From Faecalimonas umbilicata (lineage in GTDB: Bacteria > Bacillota > Clostridia > Lachnospirales > Lachnospiraceae): a stretch of 64,000 nt of DNA. Each line of letters opens with the position of its first letter. Within the stretch, counting starts at the first letter, position 1. Both the position numbers and the translations under genes were made by a program. This document shows, one piece after another, positions 25,963 through 34,630 of the stretch. Location of the stretch: positions 24,670 through 88,669 of the forward strand of contig NZ_SLZV01000009.1 in the NCBI RefSeq assembly GCF_004346095.1. Direction: 5' to 3'. The notes beneath the pieces are model-generated. The model searched no databases, was not told the origin of the DNA, and saw only the letters and a program-made list of their open reading frames with translations.

Positions 25963-27114
25963 TTACATTACACCGAAGATTGCCATAAAGGTACCTGCTG
26001 CAACAGCCGTACCGATGACTCCGGCGACATTTGGTCCCATCGCATGCATCAACAGGAAGTTTGTAGGATCTGCCTCTGCCCCGACTTTCTGTGATACTCT
26101 GGCTGCCATAGGCACCGCAGATACTCCGGCAGAACCAATCAGCGGATTTACTTTTCCTCCAGTCACCTTGCACATCAGTTTACCGAACAATACACCTGCA
26201 GCTGTTCCAAACGCAAACGCTACCAGTCCAAGCACAACAATCTTGATCGTATCCCAGTTTAAAAATGCTTCTGCACTTGTCGTTGCACCGACAGAAGTTC
26301 CAAGCAGGATCACAACAATATACATCAATGCATTTGATGCTGTATCTGTAAGCTGTCTTACAACTCCACACTCTTTGAATAAGTTACCGAGCATCAGCAT
26401 GCCGACTAACGGCGCTGTTGTTGGAAGAATCAGCGATACGACGATCGTAATGATGATCGGGAATAGAATTCTCTCCAGTTTAGATACCGGACGAAGCTGT
26501 TCCATCTTGATTTTTCTTTCTTCTTCCGTTGTGAGAAGCTTCATGATCGGCGGCTGGATGATCGGGACTAGTGACATATAAGAATATGCCGCTACCGCAA
26601 TCGGTCCTAAAATTGCTGTCTGCTGCAGTTTCCCTGCAAGGAAGATCGATGTAGGTCCGTCAGCTCCTCCGATAATAGAGATCGCTGCTGCTGCCTTATC
26701 ACTGAATCCCATTGCCATCGCTCCTAAATAAGCGGCAAAAATACCGAACTGTGCTGCCGCTCCGAGGAGGAAACTCTTCGGATTCGCAATCAGTGGTCCA
26801 AAATCGGTCATTGCTCCGACACCAAGGAAAATCAGTGACGGTAAGATCGCCCACTCATCAAGCAAGTAGAAATAGTGAAGAAGTCCTCCGACTCCATTTG
26901 AAGAATCCTCAATGGATAACATAATATCTGGGTAAATATTTACCAACAGCATACCAAACGCGATCGGAACCAAAAGAAGCGGCTCAAATCCTTTGGCAAT
27001 CGCCAGATATAAAAACACGCATGCTACCGCAATCATGACGTAATTTCCAACTGTAAGATTGAAAAAAGCCGTCTGGTGCATGAGGTTATCCAATGTAGTC
27101 ATAATGTATTCCAT
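25963..27114 (-). CDS. oadB: Na+-translocating decarboxylase beta subunit (membrane)
   Basis: 383 residues with about ten membrane helices and the conserved segments FLGVGAMTDFGPLIANPKS, SIIGGADGPTSIFLA and GSAGVSAVPMAARVSQKVG, which hold the Na+-binding aspartate and serine of the beta subunit. It decarboxylates carboxybiotin and pumps Na+ outward. GGAGG precedes ATG at 27114; spacing to oadA is 32 nt. Confidence 0.96.
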   Translation of the reverse strand: MEYIMTTLDNLMHQTAFFNLTVGNYVMIAVACVFLYLAIAKGFEPLLLVPIAFGMLLVNIYPDIMLSIEDSSNGVGGLLHYFYLLDEWAILPSLIFLGVGAMTDFGPLIANPKSFLLGAAAQFGIFAAYLGAMAMGFSDKAAAAISIIGGADGPTSIFLAGKLQQTAILGPIAVAAYSYMSLVPIIQPPIMKLLTTEEERKIKMEQLRPVSKLERILFPIIITIVVSLILPTTAPLVGMLMLGNLFKECGVVRQLTDTASNALMYIVVILLGTSVGATTSAEAFLNWDTIKIVVLGLVAFAFGTAAGVLFGKLMCKVTGGKVNPLIGSAGVSAVPMAARVSQKVGAEADPTNFLLMHAMGPNVAGVIGTAVAAGTFMAIFGVM

Positions 27115-27146
27115 ATTTTAACCTCCAGTCTGTGTCCGGGACATCA

Positions 27147-27512
27147 TTAATTCAATGTAGCCAGTACTGCTCCTGATTCCACTGCATCACCTACTGCTAC
27201 ATCAATGCTGGCTACGGTTCCTGCCTCCGGAGCTACAACCGGGATTTCCATTTTCATCGCCTCGATCACAACGATCGGTGCTCCTTTTTCTACCTGCTGT
27301 CCGACAGCTGCCTCTAATTTAAATACTTTTCCTGCCGCACCTGCTGTCACTTTGACATTTCCTGTCCCTGCTGCTTTCTTCGGTGCCGGGGCTGCCTTTG
27401 GTGCCACTGGAGCTTTCTTCTGTACCGGTGCTGCTGGTGCTGCTCCTGCTGCTTTCTCCTCTACTGTCACATCATATACATTTCCATTTACTGTAATTGT
27501 ATAACTTTTCAT
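27147..27512 (-). CDS. Biotin carboxyl carrier protein of the decarboxylase
   Basis: 121 residues: a short N-terminal domain (MKSYTITVNGNVYDVTVEEK), an Ala/Pro/Lys-rich flexible linker, and a biotinyl domain with VVIEAMKMEIPV, where the Lys of MKM is biotinylated. ATG at 27512 is preferred over the frame start six bases earlier, which is a TTG; AGGAGG lies 9 nt upstream. It shuttles the carboxyl group between the transferases and the membrane beta subunit. Confidence 0.95.
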   Translation of the reverse strand: MKSYTITVNGNVYDVTVEEKAAGAAPAAPVQKKAPVAPKAAPAPKKAAGTGNVKVTAGAAGKVFKLEAAVGQQVEKGAPIVVIEAMKMEIPVVAPEAGTVASIDVAVGDAVESGAVLATLN

Positions 27513-27530
27513 CTTCAAATTCCTCCTGAA

Positions 27531-28298
27531 TTAATTCCATTTATTTGATTTTCTTCTGCGGATCGATCTTACCACAAATCCGTCAGACACACTTTCATCT
27601 GCCGCTGCAATCGCCGCTGTAATTACGGCCACAAGTTCTTCATCATCGGTTAACTCTTCTTCCACTATAGGAACTTCTGCCTTTAGCACTTCTTTTACCG
27701 GTGTCTTATTTTTTTCTGTCTTCTTTGTAAACTTTTCCTGAAGCATTGGTATATATTTCAAAAGTGAGATTACAAACGCAAGGAAGATCAGAACAAGAAA
27801 TACAGTTCCCATTCCAAGAATGGTATTCATTCCGGCTTTCTTTAAAATTTCTCCAGTTGTATAATCTGCCGCAATATCAAGTGATTCTATATTGAGATTC
27901 TCGTCAAACTTAAATTCCAGCGTTGCTTCCCGCTCCTCATATACTGCCTCTGTAGACACTACTACACCAGAATCCGAACCTTCAAACTGATATTCGCCAT
28001 GTTCTACATATTCTCCACATTCTTTTTCTGCCGCTTCCCAGGCATCCATCATAGAAATAAGTACTTCTGGTTCAATTGGCGCATTCGCTTCAGACATGAT
28101 CTTATTGATCTGATATTCCGATGCCTGCCGATAATTATCAAATGCTTCCTCATCCATCACTTCAAAATTTGCAATGATAAACTGTGTCACATATGTAAGC
28201 TGTGTTTCATCATATTCCAGTTCTTTCTTACTTCCACATCCGGTAAAACTAAGTGTCAGAGCCAATGCACCGATTAATAAGCTGATTCTTTTTTTCAC
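27531..28298 (-). CDS. OadG-like subunit fused to a lipoprotein N-terminal domain
   Basis: 255 residues from a GTG start (AGAGGTG upstream). An N-terminal lipoprotein signal (LTLSFTGCGSKK, lipid on Cys21), an extracytoplasmic domain of about 130 residues, then one membrane helix (MNTILGMGTVFLVLIFLAF, about 158-176) and the cytoplasmic tail common to OadG/MmdD (ELVAVITAAIAAADE, then RSIRRRK). OadG is normally about 80-110 residues with only helix and tail, so an extra surface domain is present. Holds the complex together in known pumps; the role of the outer domain is unknown. Confidence 0.88.
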   Translation of the reverse strand: MKKRISLLIGALALTLSFTGCGSKKELEYDETQLTYVTQFIIANFEVMDEEAFDNYRQASEYQINKIMSEANAPIEPEVLISMMDAWEAAEKECGEYVEHGEYQFEGSDSGVVVSTEAVYEEREATLEFKFDENLNIESLDIAADYTTGEILKKAGMNTILGMGTVFLVLIFLAFVISLLKYIPMLQEKFTKKTEKNKTPVKEVLKAEVPIVEEELTDDEELVAVITAAIAAADESVSDGFVVRSIRRRKSNKWN

Positions 28299-28312
28299 TT
28301 TGCTTCACCTCT

Positions 28313-29752
28313 CTACACTGTTCCATGTTTTTTTGCCGGGCGATCTTCTCTCTTTGTAAATAACATTTCAAATGCACCGACCAGATATTTTCTTGTATCT
28401 TTCGGATCGATCACCGCATCTACATATCCTCTTCCTGCCGCAGCCAAAGGACTTGTCTGCATCTCTTCATATTCTGCCGCCTTCTGTCGGATCACTTCTG
28501 CACTCTCTTCTGCATACATGATCTTAGCAGCAAGATTCGCATCCATCATTCCAATCTCTGCCTGTGGCCATGCATATACCAGATCTGCTCCCAACGCCTT
28601 GCTGTTCATTGTTATATAGGCACTTCCGTATGCTTTTCCGATAATGACATTCACTTTTGGTACAGTCGCATTTGCAAACGCATATGTAAGCTTTGCCACA
28701 GAAGAGGCAATATTTCTCTCCGAACACATTGTTGCATGATATCCTTCTACATTGGTAAGAGACAATACCGGAATATTGAATGCGTCACAGAAATTTACAA
28801 AATCTGCTGCTTTTCTACATCCACGTACACTTAAGCCACCGTCAAATTCTGCTTCCACATTTCCATCTTCATCATAGACCTTGCAGCGGTTTGCCACTGC
28901 ACCGATCGTCACACCGTTGAGACGGATAAATCCTGTTACCATTTCTTTTGCATAGTCTCTTTTTGTCTCAAAAAATACATGATTATCTGAAAGAGTGGAG
29001 AGCACGACTGCTGTATCTTCCGCTGCATTTTCGATCGCATCACAGAGACGATTCAGATCATCTGTACATTCGTCATAAGAGTTATCGTCTTCATTATTTG
29101 CCGGCAAAAGACATACAAGAGAACGGATTTCTTCTAAGATTTCCTCTTCTGTTCCGGTTCCATCTACCAGACCTGCTTCCTCACTCTGGAATTTTGCAGA
29201 AGATGTATCACACTTTGTAATGACATTCCCTTCCAGTGCATTTGGAGAATTCACAAATAATTTTGCATGTTCCTTCTCCATAAACGTAAAGTCTGTCAGA
29301 GAAGGGATCACTGCAAGTCCTCCCCCACATGTTCCGAAAATTGCTGTGATCTGTGGAATTACACCCGATGCCAATGTCTGTTTCATATACAGAGTTCCAA
29401 ATGCATGGAGCGCATCCGTCGCTTCCTGAAGTCGAAGTCCCGCACAATCTACAAGGCCGATTACCGGAGCTCCCATCTTCATCGCAAGATCATAGATTGC
29501 GGCAATCTTCTTTGCATGCATCTCACCGATCGCCCCCTGCAATACAGAGGCATTCTGGCTGTATACATACACGAGGTTCCCATCAATCACCCCGTATCCG
29601 GTCACAACACCGTCTCCCGGAGTTTCTTTTGTCTGCATGTTGAAATCAGTCGTTCTCGCTTTAACAGCAGCACCGATTTCAACAAAACTTCCCTCGTCAA
29701 GCAAAGCGGCAATTCTTTCGCTTGCGCGGTTCTCTGTTGTTTCGTAACTCAT
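28313..29752 (-). CDS. mmdA: Methylmalonyl-CoA decarboxylase alpha / 12S-type carboxyltransferase
   Basis: 479 residues from ATG at 29752 (TTGGAGGG 9 nt upstream). A two-lobed crotonase-fold carboxyltransferase with acyl-CoA and carboxybiotin sites: GDGVVTGYGVIDGN, FGTCGGGLAVIPSLTDFTFM in lobe one and SLTNVEGYHATMCSERN, GKAYGSAYITMNSKALGADLVYAWP in lobe two. It moves CO2 from an acyl-CoA to biotin. Closest by pattern to methylmalonyl- or glutaconyl-CoA decarboxylase alpha or transcarboxylase 12S; the exact substrate is not shown. First gene of the operon. Confidence 0.92.
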   Translation of the reverse strand: MSYETTENRASERIAALLDEGSFVEIGAAVKARTTDFNMQTKETPGDGVVTGYGVIDGNLVYVYSQNASVLQGAIGEMHAKKIAAIYDLAMKMGAPVIGLVDCAGLRLQEATDALHAFGTLYMKQTLASGVIPQITAIFGTCGGGLAVIPSLTDFTFMEKEHAKLFVNSPNALEGNVITKCDTSSAKFQSEEAGLVDGTGTEEEILEEIRSLVCLLPANNEDDNSYDECTDDLNRLCDAIENAAEDTAVVLSTLSDNHVFFETKRDYAKEMVTGFIRLNGVTIGAVANRCKVYDEDGNVEAEFDGGLSVRGCRKAADFVNFCDAFNIPVLSLTNVEGYHATMCSERNIASSVAKLTYAFANATVPKVNVIIGKAYGSAYITMNSKALGADLVYAWPQAEIGMMDANLAAKIMYAEESAEVIRQKAAEYEEMQTSPLAAAGRGYVDAVIDPKDTRKYLVGAFEMLFTKREDRPAKKHGTV

Positions 29753-29813
29753 ATCTTTTAGCCCTCCAATTTCTAAAATTTCATAAAGTTTAGCCAAATT
29801 TTCTGCCTATTAT

Positions 29814-29842
29814 ATTATATAATACTGCTTAAAAAATAGCAA
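29814..29842 (-). promoter_or_regulatory. Strong promoter of the Na+ decarboxylase operon
   Basis: On the minus strand TTGCTA (29837-29842), exactly 17 nt, then a perfect TATAAT (29814-29819). About 60 nt separates it from the mmdA ATG. Confidence 0.75.
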
Positions 29843-29953
29843 TTGCTTTTTGATATTTTTTTCACATATTCGACTGACACGTCCTCCCTCAAAATATCCT
29901 CTTCCATCATGCTGATTTTTTCACTTCTTCTTTCTTTGTTTTTGTATATTTTG

Positions 29954-29982
29954 TTTGATTCCACTGACGATTATGATACAAT
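29954..29982 (+). promoter_or_regulatory. Promoter of the aminopeptidase P gene
   Basis: TTTGAT (29954-29959), 17 nt, TACAAT (29977-29982). AAGGAGG precedes the ATG at 30054, about 70 nt downstream. Confidence 0.6.
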
Positions 29983-30053
29983 AGAAAAGGCATGAAACGG
30001 GGACATCTTTTTGTTCCCGCACATTATAAAATGTATCTAAGGAGGAAATAGAA

Positions 30054-31847
30054 ATGAGTGTAACAGACAGAATTGCAAAACTCAGAAAACTCATGGAAGA
30101 GAGAAAGATGGATGCCTATATTATCCCATCCGCTGACAATCATCAAAGCGAATATGTAGGAGAACATTTTAAAGCCAGAGCGTTTATCTCCGGATTTACC
30201 GGTTCTGCCGGAACAGTGATCATCACAAAAGATGATGCAGGTCTCTGGACAGATGGACGCTATTTCATTCAGGCAGAAAAACAATTAGAAGGAAGTGGAA
30301 TCAGACTTTTCCGTATGGCAGAACCTGATGTCCCTACGAAAGAAGAATATTTGGAATCAGTTCTTCCAGATCACGGAGTGCTCGGATTTGACGGAAAAGT
30401 CATCGGCGCTTCCGAAGGTCAGAATTATGAAGAAGTATTAAAAGAAAAAGCAGTCTCCATTTCCTATGACGAAGATCTGATTTCCTATATCTGGGAAGAT
30501 CGCCCGGCTCTTTCAAATGCTCCGGCATTTTTATTGGATCTTGCATACGCAGGAGAAAGTACCGCCTCCAAACTGGAACGTCTCCGTGAAAAAATGCAAG
30601 AAGCTGACACGACAGTCCACATTCTTTCTTCTCTTGACGATATCGCATGGCTGCTCAATATTCGTGGCGGAGATGTAATGTATACTCCTCTTGTGCTGAG
30701 CTATGCTGTGATCACGATGGAGGACGTACATCTGTTTATCAACGAATCCAAATTAAATCAGGAAATTTTAGATAGCTGGAACGGGCTTTCTGTCATCTTA
30801 CATCCTTATGAAGAAATCTACACATTTGTAAAGACGTTAGATGAAACTTCTCATGTGCTTTTAGATCCTTCCCGGATCAATTATGCGATCTATAAAAATC
30901 TCCCTGACGCAACAGAAAAAGTGGAGAAACCAAATCCTACAACAGCATTTAAGGCAATCAAAAATGAGACAGAATTGAAAAATATCCGCGCAAGCCATAT
31001 CAAAGACGGTGTCGCTTTCACAAAATTTATGTATTGGCTTAAGAAAAATGTAGGAAAGATGCCGATTACAGAGCGCAGCGCCTCTGACAAACTAGAAGAG
31101 TTCCGCAGCCAGCAGGCGGGATTTATCAGTCCAAGTTTTTCTCCAATCGTCGCATACAAAGAACATGCTGCCATGATGCATTACAGCGCTACTCCGGAAT
31201 CTGATTATGAATTGAAACCAGAGCACTTTCTCCTTGCAGATACCGGCGGAAATTATTATGAAGGCACCACAGACTTGACTCGTACAGTTGCTCTTGGACC
31301 GGTCAGCGACGAACTGAAGACACACTTTACGGCTGTTGCCCGCGGTATGATGAACCTCGCAAGAGCAAGATTTCTATATGGCTGCCGGGGTGTGAACCTT
31401 GATATCCTCGCAAGAGAACCTATGTGGTCTCTGAATATCGACTACAAGTGTGGCACCGGACATGGAGTCGGTTACCTTCTAAACATTCACGAAGGACCTG
31501 CTTCTTTCCGTTGGCAGCTATCCCCTTCAGGCCTGCCACCAGCAGTGCTCGAGGAGGGTATGGTCATCACCGATGAACCTGGAATCTACATTGAAGATTC
31601 CCACGGAATCCGTCTGGAAAATGAACTCGTTGTGCGCAAAGGTGAAAAAAATGAATTTGGCCAATTCATGGGACTGGAAAATGTGACAGTCGTTCCGATT
31701 GACTTAGATGCGATCGTACCGGAAGATCTGAATAAAGACGAACGCAATTATCTGAACAGTTATCACAAATTTGTATACGAGACACTTTCTCCTTATATGA
31801 CAGAAGAAGAAAACGAATGGCTCAAAGTATACACAAGGGAAATCTAA
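30054..31847 (+). CDS. Aminopeptidase P family (M24) peptidase
   Basis: 597 residues: two N-terminal creatinase-like domains and a C-terminal M24 metallopeptidase. Metal ligands lie in LLADTGGNYYEGTTDLTRTVAL (two Asp), GHGVGYLLNIHEGP (His) and the two Glu of ITDEPGIYIED and GIRLENELVV. It removes an N-terminal residue before proline. The three-domain 600-residue form resembles eukaryotic-type aminopeptidase P. A single-gene unit with its own promoter and terminator, divergent from mmdA. Confidence 0.94.
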   Translation: MSVTDRIAKLRKLMEERKMDAYIIPSADNHQSEYVGEHFKARAFISGFTGSAGTVIITKDDAGLWTDGRYFIQAEKQLEGSGIRLFRMAEPDVPTKEEYLESVLPDHGVLGFDGKVIGASEGQNYEEVLKEKAVSISYDEDLISYIWEDRPALSNAPAFLLDLAYAGESTASKLERLREKMQEADTTVHILSSLDDIAWLLNIRGGDVMYTPLVLSYAVITMEDVHLFINESKLNQEILDSWNGLSVILHPYEEIYTFVKTLDETSHVLLDPSRINYAIYKNLPDATEKVEKPNPTTAFKAIKNETELKNIRASHIKDGVAFTKFMYWLKKNVGKMPITERSASDKLEEFRSQQAGFISPSFSPIVAYKEHAAMMHYSATPESDYELKPEHFLLADTGGNYYEGTTDLTRTVALGPVSDELKTHFTAVARGMMNLARARFLYGCRGVNLDILAREPMWSLNIDYKCGTGHGVGYLLNIHEGPASFRWQLSPSGLPPAVLEEGMVITDEPGIYIEDSHGIRLENELVVRKGEKNEFGQFMGLENVTVVPIDLDAIVPEDLNKDERNYLNSYHKFVYETLSPYMTEEENEWLKVYTREI

Positions 31848-31894
31848 CTATCATAGATTCCTGCCGGAGCTAAGCATAGCAGGTTTTCCATAGT

Positions 31895-31940
31895 CAAAGG
31901 GCACCTAAGATCTTTTTTGCTGATCTTAGGTGCCCTCTTT
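31895..31940. terminator. Bidirectional terminator between pepP and a D,D-carboxypeptidase gene
   Basis: A 14-bp perfect stem: 31899-31912 (GGGCACCTAAGATC) with 31922-31935, loop of nine bases. On the plus strand the tail is TCTTT; on the minus strand it begins TTTG. It separates the two convergent genes. Confidence 0.85.
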
Positions 31941-31955
31941 CAGTTTTCTTTCTTT

Positions 31956-33164
31956 TTACATTCTTCCGTCTTCATTCAAAAAATAGTATCCGCTGATTTT
32001 TTGAAAGATCCATCGAAAATTTATTTTTTCGACGTTCTCCTGGGCTACGATCGGGTATTGCTGAAGTACTTCCCTGTCCAGAATATAGCGAACCGTTCCA
32101 AGCTTCTCATATCTTTCAATCGGCGCTTGCACTTCTTCCTGCAATTCTACAACAGTTTCAATTTCTTCTTCTCGGTGCAAAAGAACTTCCACCGGACTGT
32201 TTTGAATCTTCTCAATCTTTACCGGAACATGTGCTTTCTCAAAAAGATTTCCGCTGGTAGGAATTCCCGCCTTCACAGTTACATCACGGAGGGGTTCTTT
32301 CCCGGAAAATGCCTCCCGCAGCTCATAGTTTTCCATCCCATATGTCATCAATCGCCTGGTATCTGCCCATTTATATCCTTTATTGTTCGGCCATCCGCAT
32401 CCAAGCAAGGCAACCACAAATGTTCTTCCCCGGCTTTCAAGCGCGCCGACATAGCAATACCCCGCCTTCCCGGTAAATCCTGTCTTTCCGGATAACACTC
32501 CATCCATCATTGTCAAAAACGCATTGTGATTCTGGCAGGAAAACGAACGATGGCAATCTACATCCATAAAATGATAGCTTCCCTTCTGAGTGATTGAAAG
32601 AAAGCTCTCTTTCTTCGGAGATTTCAAAATACAGTAACTCATGATCCTGGCCAAATCTTCCGCTGTCGTTGAATGCTCTCCCTTGTCATCCGAAGCATCC
32701 AGCCCATTAGGTGTAATAAAATATGTATCCCTGCATCCGATTTCTTTTGCCTTCGCATTCATTTTATCCGCGAATGCCTGCACACTCCCCCCAATATGTT
32801 CCGCGATTGCTACCGCACTGTCATTGTGCGATTCCAACATCAAGGAATATAGAAGATCTCTCAGATAAAACTTTTCATCCATCTGCATCCCCAGATGTAC
32901 TTTCGGCTGTCTCGCCGCATTTTCTGACACATTCACAACATCTGTAAGATTTCCTTCCTCCAATGCCAGAATACATGTCATGATCTTTGTCGTGCTCGCC
33001 ATCGGCTTTTTTTCTGAACCGTTCTTTTCAAATAAAACACGCCCATTGTCCGCGTCCATTAAAACCGCTGACTGGGCGTATAACTGTTCTATCTCTTCTT
33101 TCGCACTGACAGGGGAACTGACCAGCAAAACTCCTGTCAAAATTCCGATCAAAACTTTCTTCAT
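31956..33164 (-). CDS. D-alanyl-D-alanine carboxypeptidase, S11 family (first of two)
   Basis: 402 residues from ATG at 33164: a secretion signal (MKKVLIGILTGVLLVSSPVSA), then the S11 fold with STTK (nucleophile Ser near 57), SHN in LMLESHNDSAVAIAEHIGG, and KTG in LSGKTGFTGKAG. It trims the terminal D-Ala of stem peptides. AGGTG lies 7 nt upstream. A C-terminal extension with KIEKIQNSPVEVLLHREEEIE belongs to the PBP5-type C-domain. The second paralog is at 35592-36785. Confidence 0.93.
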   Translation of the reverse strand: MKKVLIGILTGVLLVSSPVSAKEEIEQLYAQSAVLMDADNGRVLFEKNGSEKKPMASTTKIMTCILALEEGNLTDVVNVSENAARQPKVHLGMQMDEKFYLRDLLYSLMLESHNDSAVAIAEHIGGSVQAFADKMNAKAKEIGCRDTYFITPNGLDASDDKGEHSTTAEDLARIMSYCILKSPKKESFLSITQKGSYHFMDVDCHRSFSCQNHNAFLTMMDGVLSGKTGFTGKAGYCYVGALESRGRTFVVALLGCGWPNNKGYKWADTRRLMTYGMENYELREAFSGKEPLRDVTVKAGIPTSGNLFEKAHVPVKIEKIQNSPVEVLLHREEEIETVVELQEEVQAPIERYEKLGTVRYILDREVLQQYPIVAQENVEKINFRWIFQKISGYYFLNEDGRM

Positions 33165-33240
33165 AAGCATACACCTGTTGTTCTGTTAGTTCATTGTATG
33201 ATTAGAAGTTCCCGAATATGTCCATCTGAATCTCTTTTGA

Positions 33241-33819
33241 TCAGACATCCAGTCGATCTTTGATCTCCCGCTCTGCCTCTTCTTTAAAATCTTCCAGCTG
33301 CTCTGGTGCAATGCTTGGAAGTTCCTCCACTGACTGCACTCCAAATCGTCGCAAAAATTCTTCGGTTGTACCAAATAGCAGCGGTTTTCCCGGCGCATCC
33401 AGCCTCCCCACTTCACACACCAGATCATATTCCACAAGTTTATTCACCGCATGGTCTGACTTCACTCCCCGGATCTTCTCGATCTCAATTTTTGTAACCG
33501 GCTGCTTATATGCCACGATTGCGAGTGTCTCCAGCAGTACATCTGTCAGCACATGTTTCTTCGGCTGTTTCGCAACCTGAATCAGATAGTCATATAACTC
33601 CGGCTTTGTACAGAGCTGATAAGAATCCTCCAGTTCGATCAACTGGATTCCCCGCTCTTTCTTTTGATACTGTTTTTTCAGTTCTTCCAAAAGTCTTTTT
33701 GCTTCTGTCTCATCTTTCCCGATCGCAGATGCAATTTTTGAAAGGCTCACGGACTCCCCCATTGCAAAAAGGATCGCCTCCACAGCCCCTAGCAGTTCCT
33801 TCTCCGTTTTCTTTTCCAC
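33241..33819 (-). CDS. scpB: Chromosome segregation/condensation protein ScpB
   Basis: 192 residues from GTG at 33819, with AAAGGA 8 nt upstream (a TTG at 33849 also has a site). Winged-helix kleisin partner: LLGAVEAILFAMGESVSLSKIA, VLTDVLLETLAIVAYKQPVTKIEIEKIRG, and DLVCEVGRLDAPGKPLLFGTTEEFL. Forms the SMC-ScpA-ScpB complex. Lies just downstream of scpA. Confidence 0.95.
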   Translation of the reverse strand: MEKKTEKELLGAVEAILFAMGESVSLSKIASAIGKDETEAKRLLEELKKQYQKKERGIQLIELEDSYQLCTKPELYDYLIQVAKQPKKHVLTDVLLETLAIVAYKQPVTKIEIEKIRGVKSDHAVNKLVEYDLVCEVGRLDAPGKPLLFGTTEEFLRRFGVQSVEELPSIAPEQLEDFKEEAEREIKDRLDV

Positions 33820-33886
33820 ACTATCTGTTCCTTTCTTGTTATCGTACAATTTTTCCTTTTTAATGCTTCACTTCTCTTTTGCCATG

Positions 33887-34630
33887 CTACATCATAGAAG
33901 TGATCATGATCTCCGCAAATGTTTTTTCTTGTGTGATCTGTATCTTACCTACTTTCATCAATTCCAGTACCGCGAGAAACGTGACAATCACATGCATCTT
34001 GCTGCGCTGTCTTGCCAGAAGCTGACGGAAACTAAAGTACCCATTCAACATTGCATACTCTTCCACATAGGACATCTTATCAGAGAGCGTCACTTCTTCT
34101 TTCTCAATCGTTCCAAATTTACTGCGCACCGGATCCATCTTATCTGCCTTTTTCCGCATCACTTCCCGAAAAATCTGATTCAACCTGCGAAGATCCAAAT
34201 CTCCCAGAAGTTCATCCAGATTTACCGGTTCGGTATACTCCTGCACTTCCTGTGGGATGGCAGCCTCCTTAAATAACACTCTGTCTGAATCCATTTCCCG
34301 ATCCCGAAGTTCATAAGACATATATTTGTACAGCTTATACTGCAGCAACTGTTCCACCAGCTCCTGCCTAGGATCTTCCTCCTCCCCTTCTTCATTCACC
34401 TCTTTGGGAAGAAGCATTTTCGACTTAATATCCAAAAGAGTCGCTGCCATCAGAAGAAACTCGCTCATAATATTCAAATCTGTCCGTTCCATCTCACGGA
34501 TATACTCCATGTACTGTCTTGTAATTTCCACGATGGGGATATCATAAATATCAATCTTATTTTTGTCAATCAAATGCAAAAGCAGATCCAGTGGCCCTTC
34601 AAACACTTGCAGCTTTACTGGTATTCCCAT
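33887..34630 (-). CDS. scpA: Segregation and condensation protein ScpA
   Basis: 247 residues. Kleisin N-terminus VKLQVFEGPLDLLLHLIDKNKIDIYDIPI and C-terminal winged helix ending in VLELMKVGKIQITQEKTFAEI. It bridges the SMC heads. The ATG shares its first base with the stop of the phosphoesterase gene (TAATG), so these are translationally coupled. smc itself is not in the window. Confidence 0.96.
   Translation of the reverse strand: MGIPVKLQVFEGPLDLLLHLIDKNKIDIYDIPIVEITRQYMEYIREMERTDLNIMSEFLLMAATLLDIKSKMLLPKEVNEEGEEEDPRQELVEQLLQYKLYKYMSYELRDREMDSDRVLFKEAAIPQEVQEYTEPVNLDELLGDLDLRRLNQIFREVMRKKADKMDPVRSKFGTIEKEEVTLSDKMSYVEEYAMLNGYFSFRQLLARQRSKMHVIVTFLAVLELMKVGKIQITQEKTFAEIMITSMM

Larger units (their letters stand above)
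29753..30053. promoter_or_regulatory. Divergent intergenic region between mmdA and pepP
   Basis: 301 nt without a gene. It holds the mmdA-operon promoter on the minus strand and the pepP promoter on the plus strand (annotated separately). Between them the sequence is AT-rich with no further hairpin or coding frame that I can support. A small palindrome AGCAATTGCT overlaps the -35 box of the mmdA promoter and is a possible operator. Confidence 0.6.

Noticed and set aside
33186..33437. 83-codon minus-strand frame near scpB
   Set aside because: It lies in another frame of scpB with no ribosome site and no domain.
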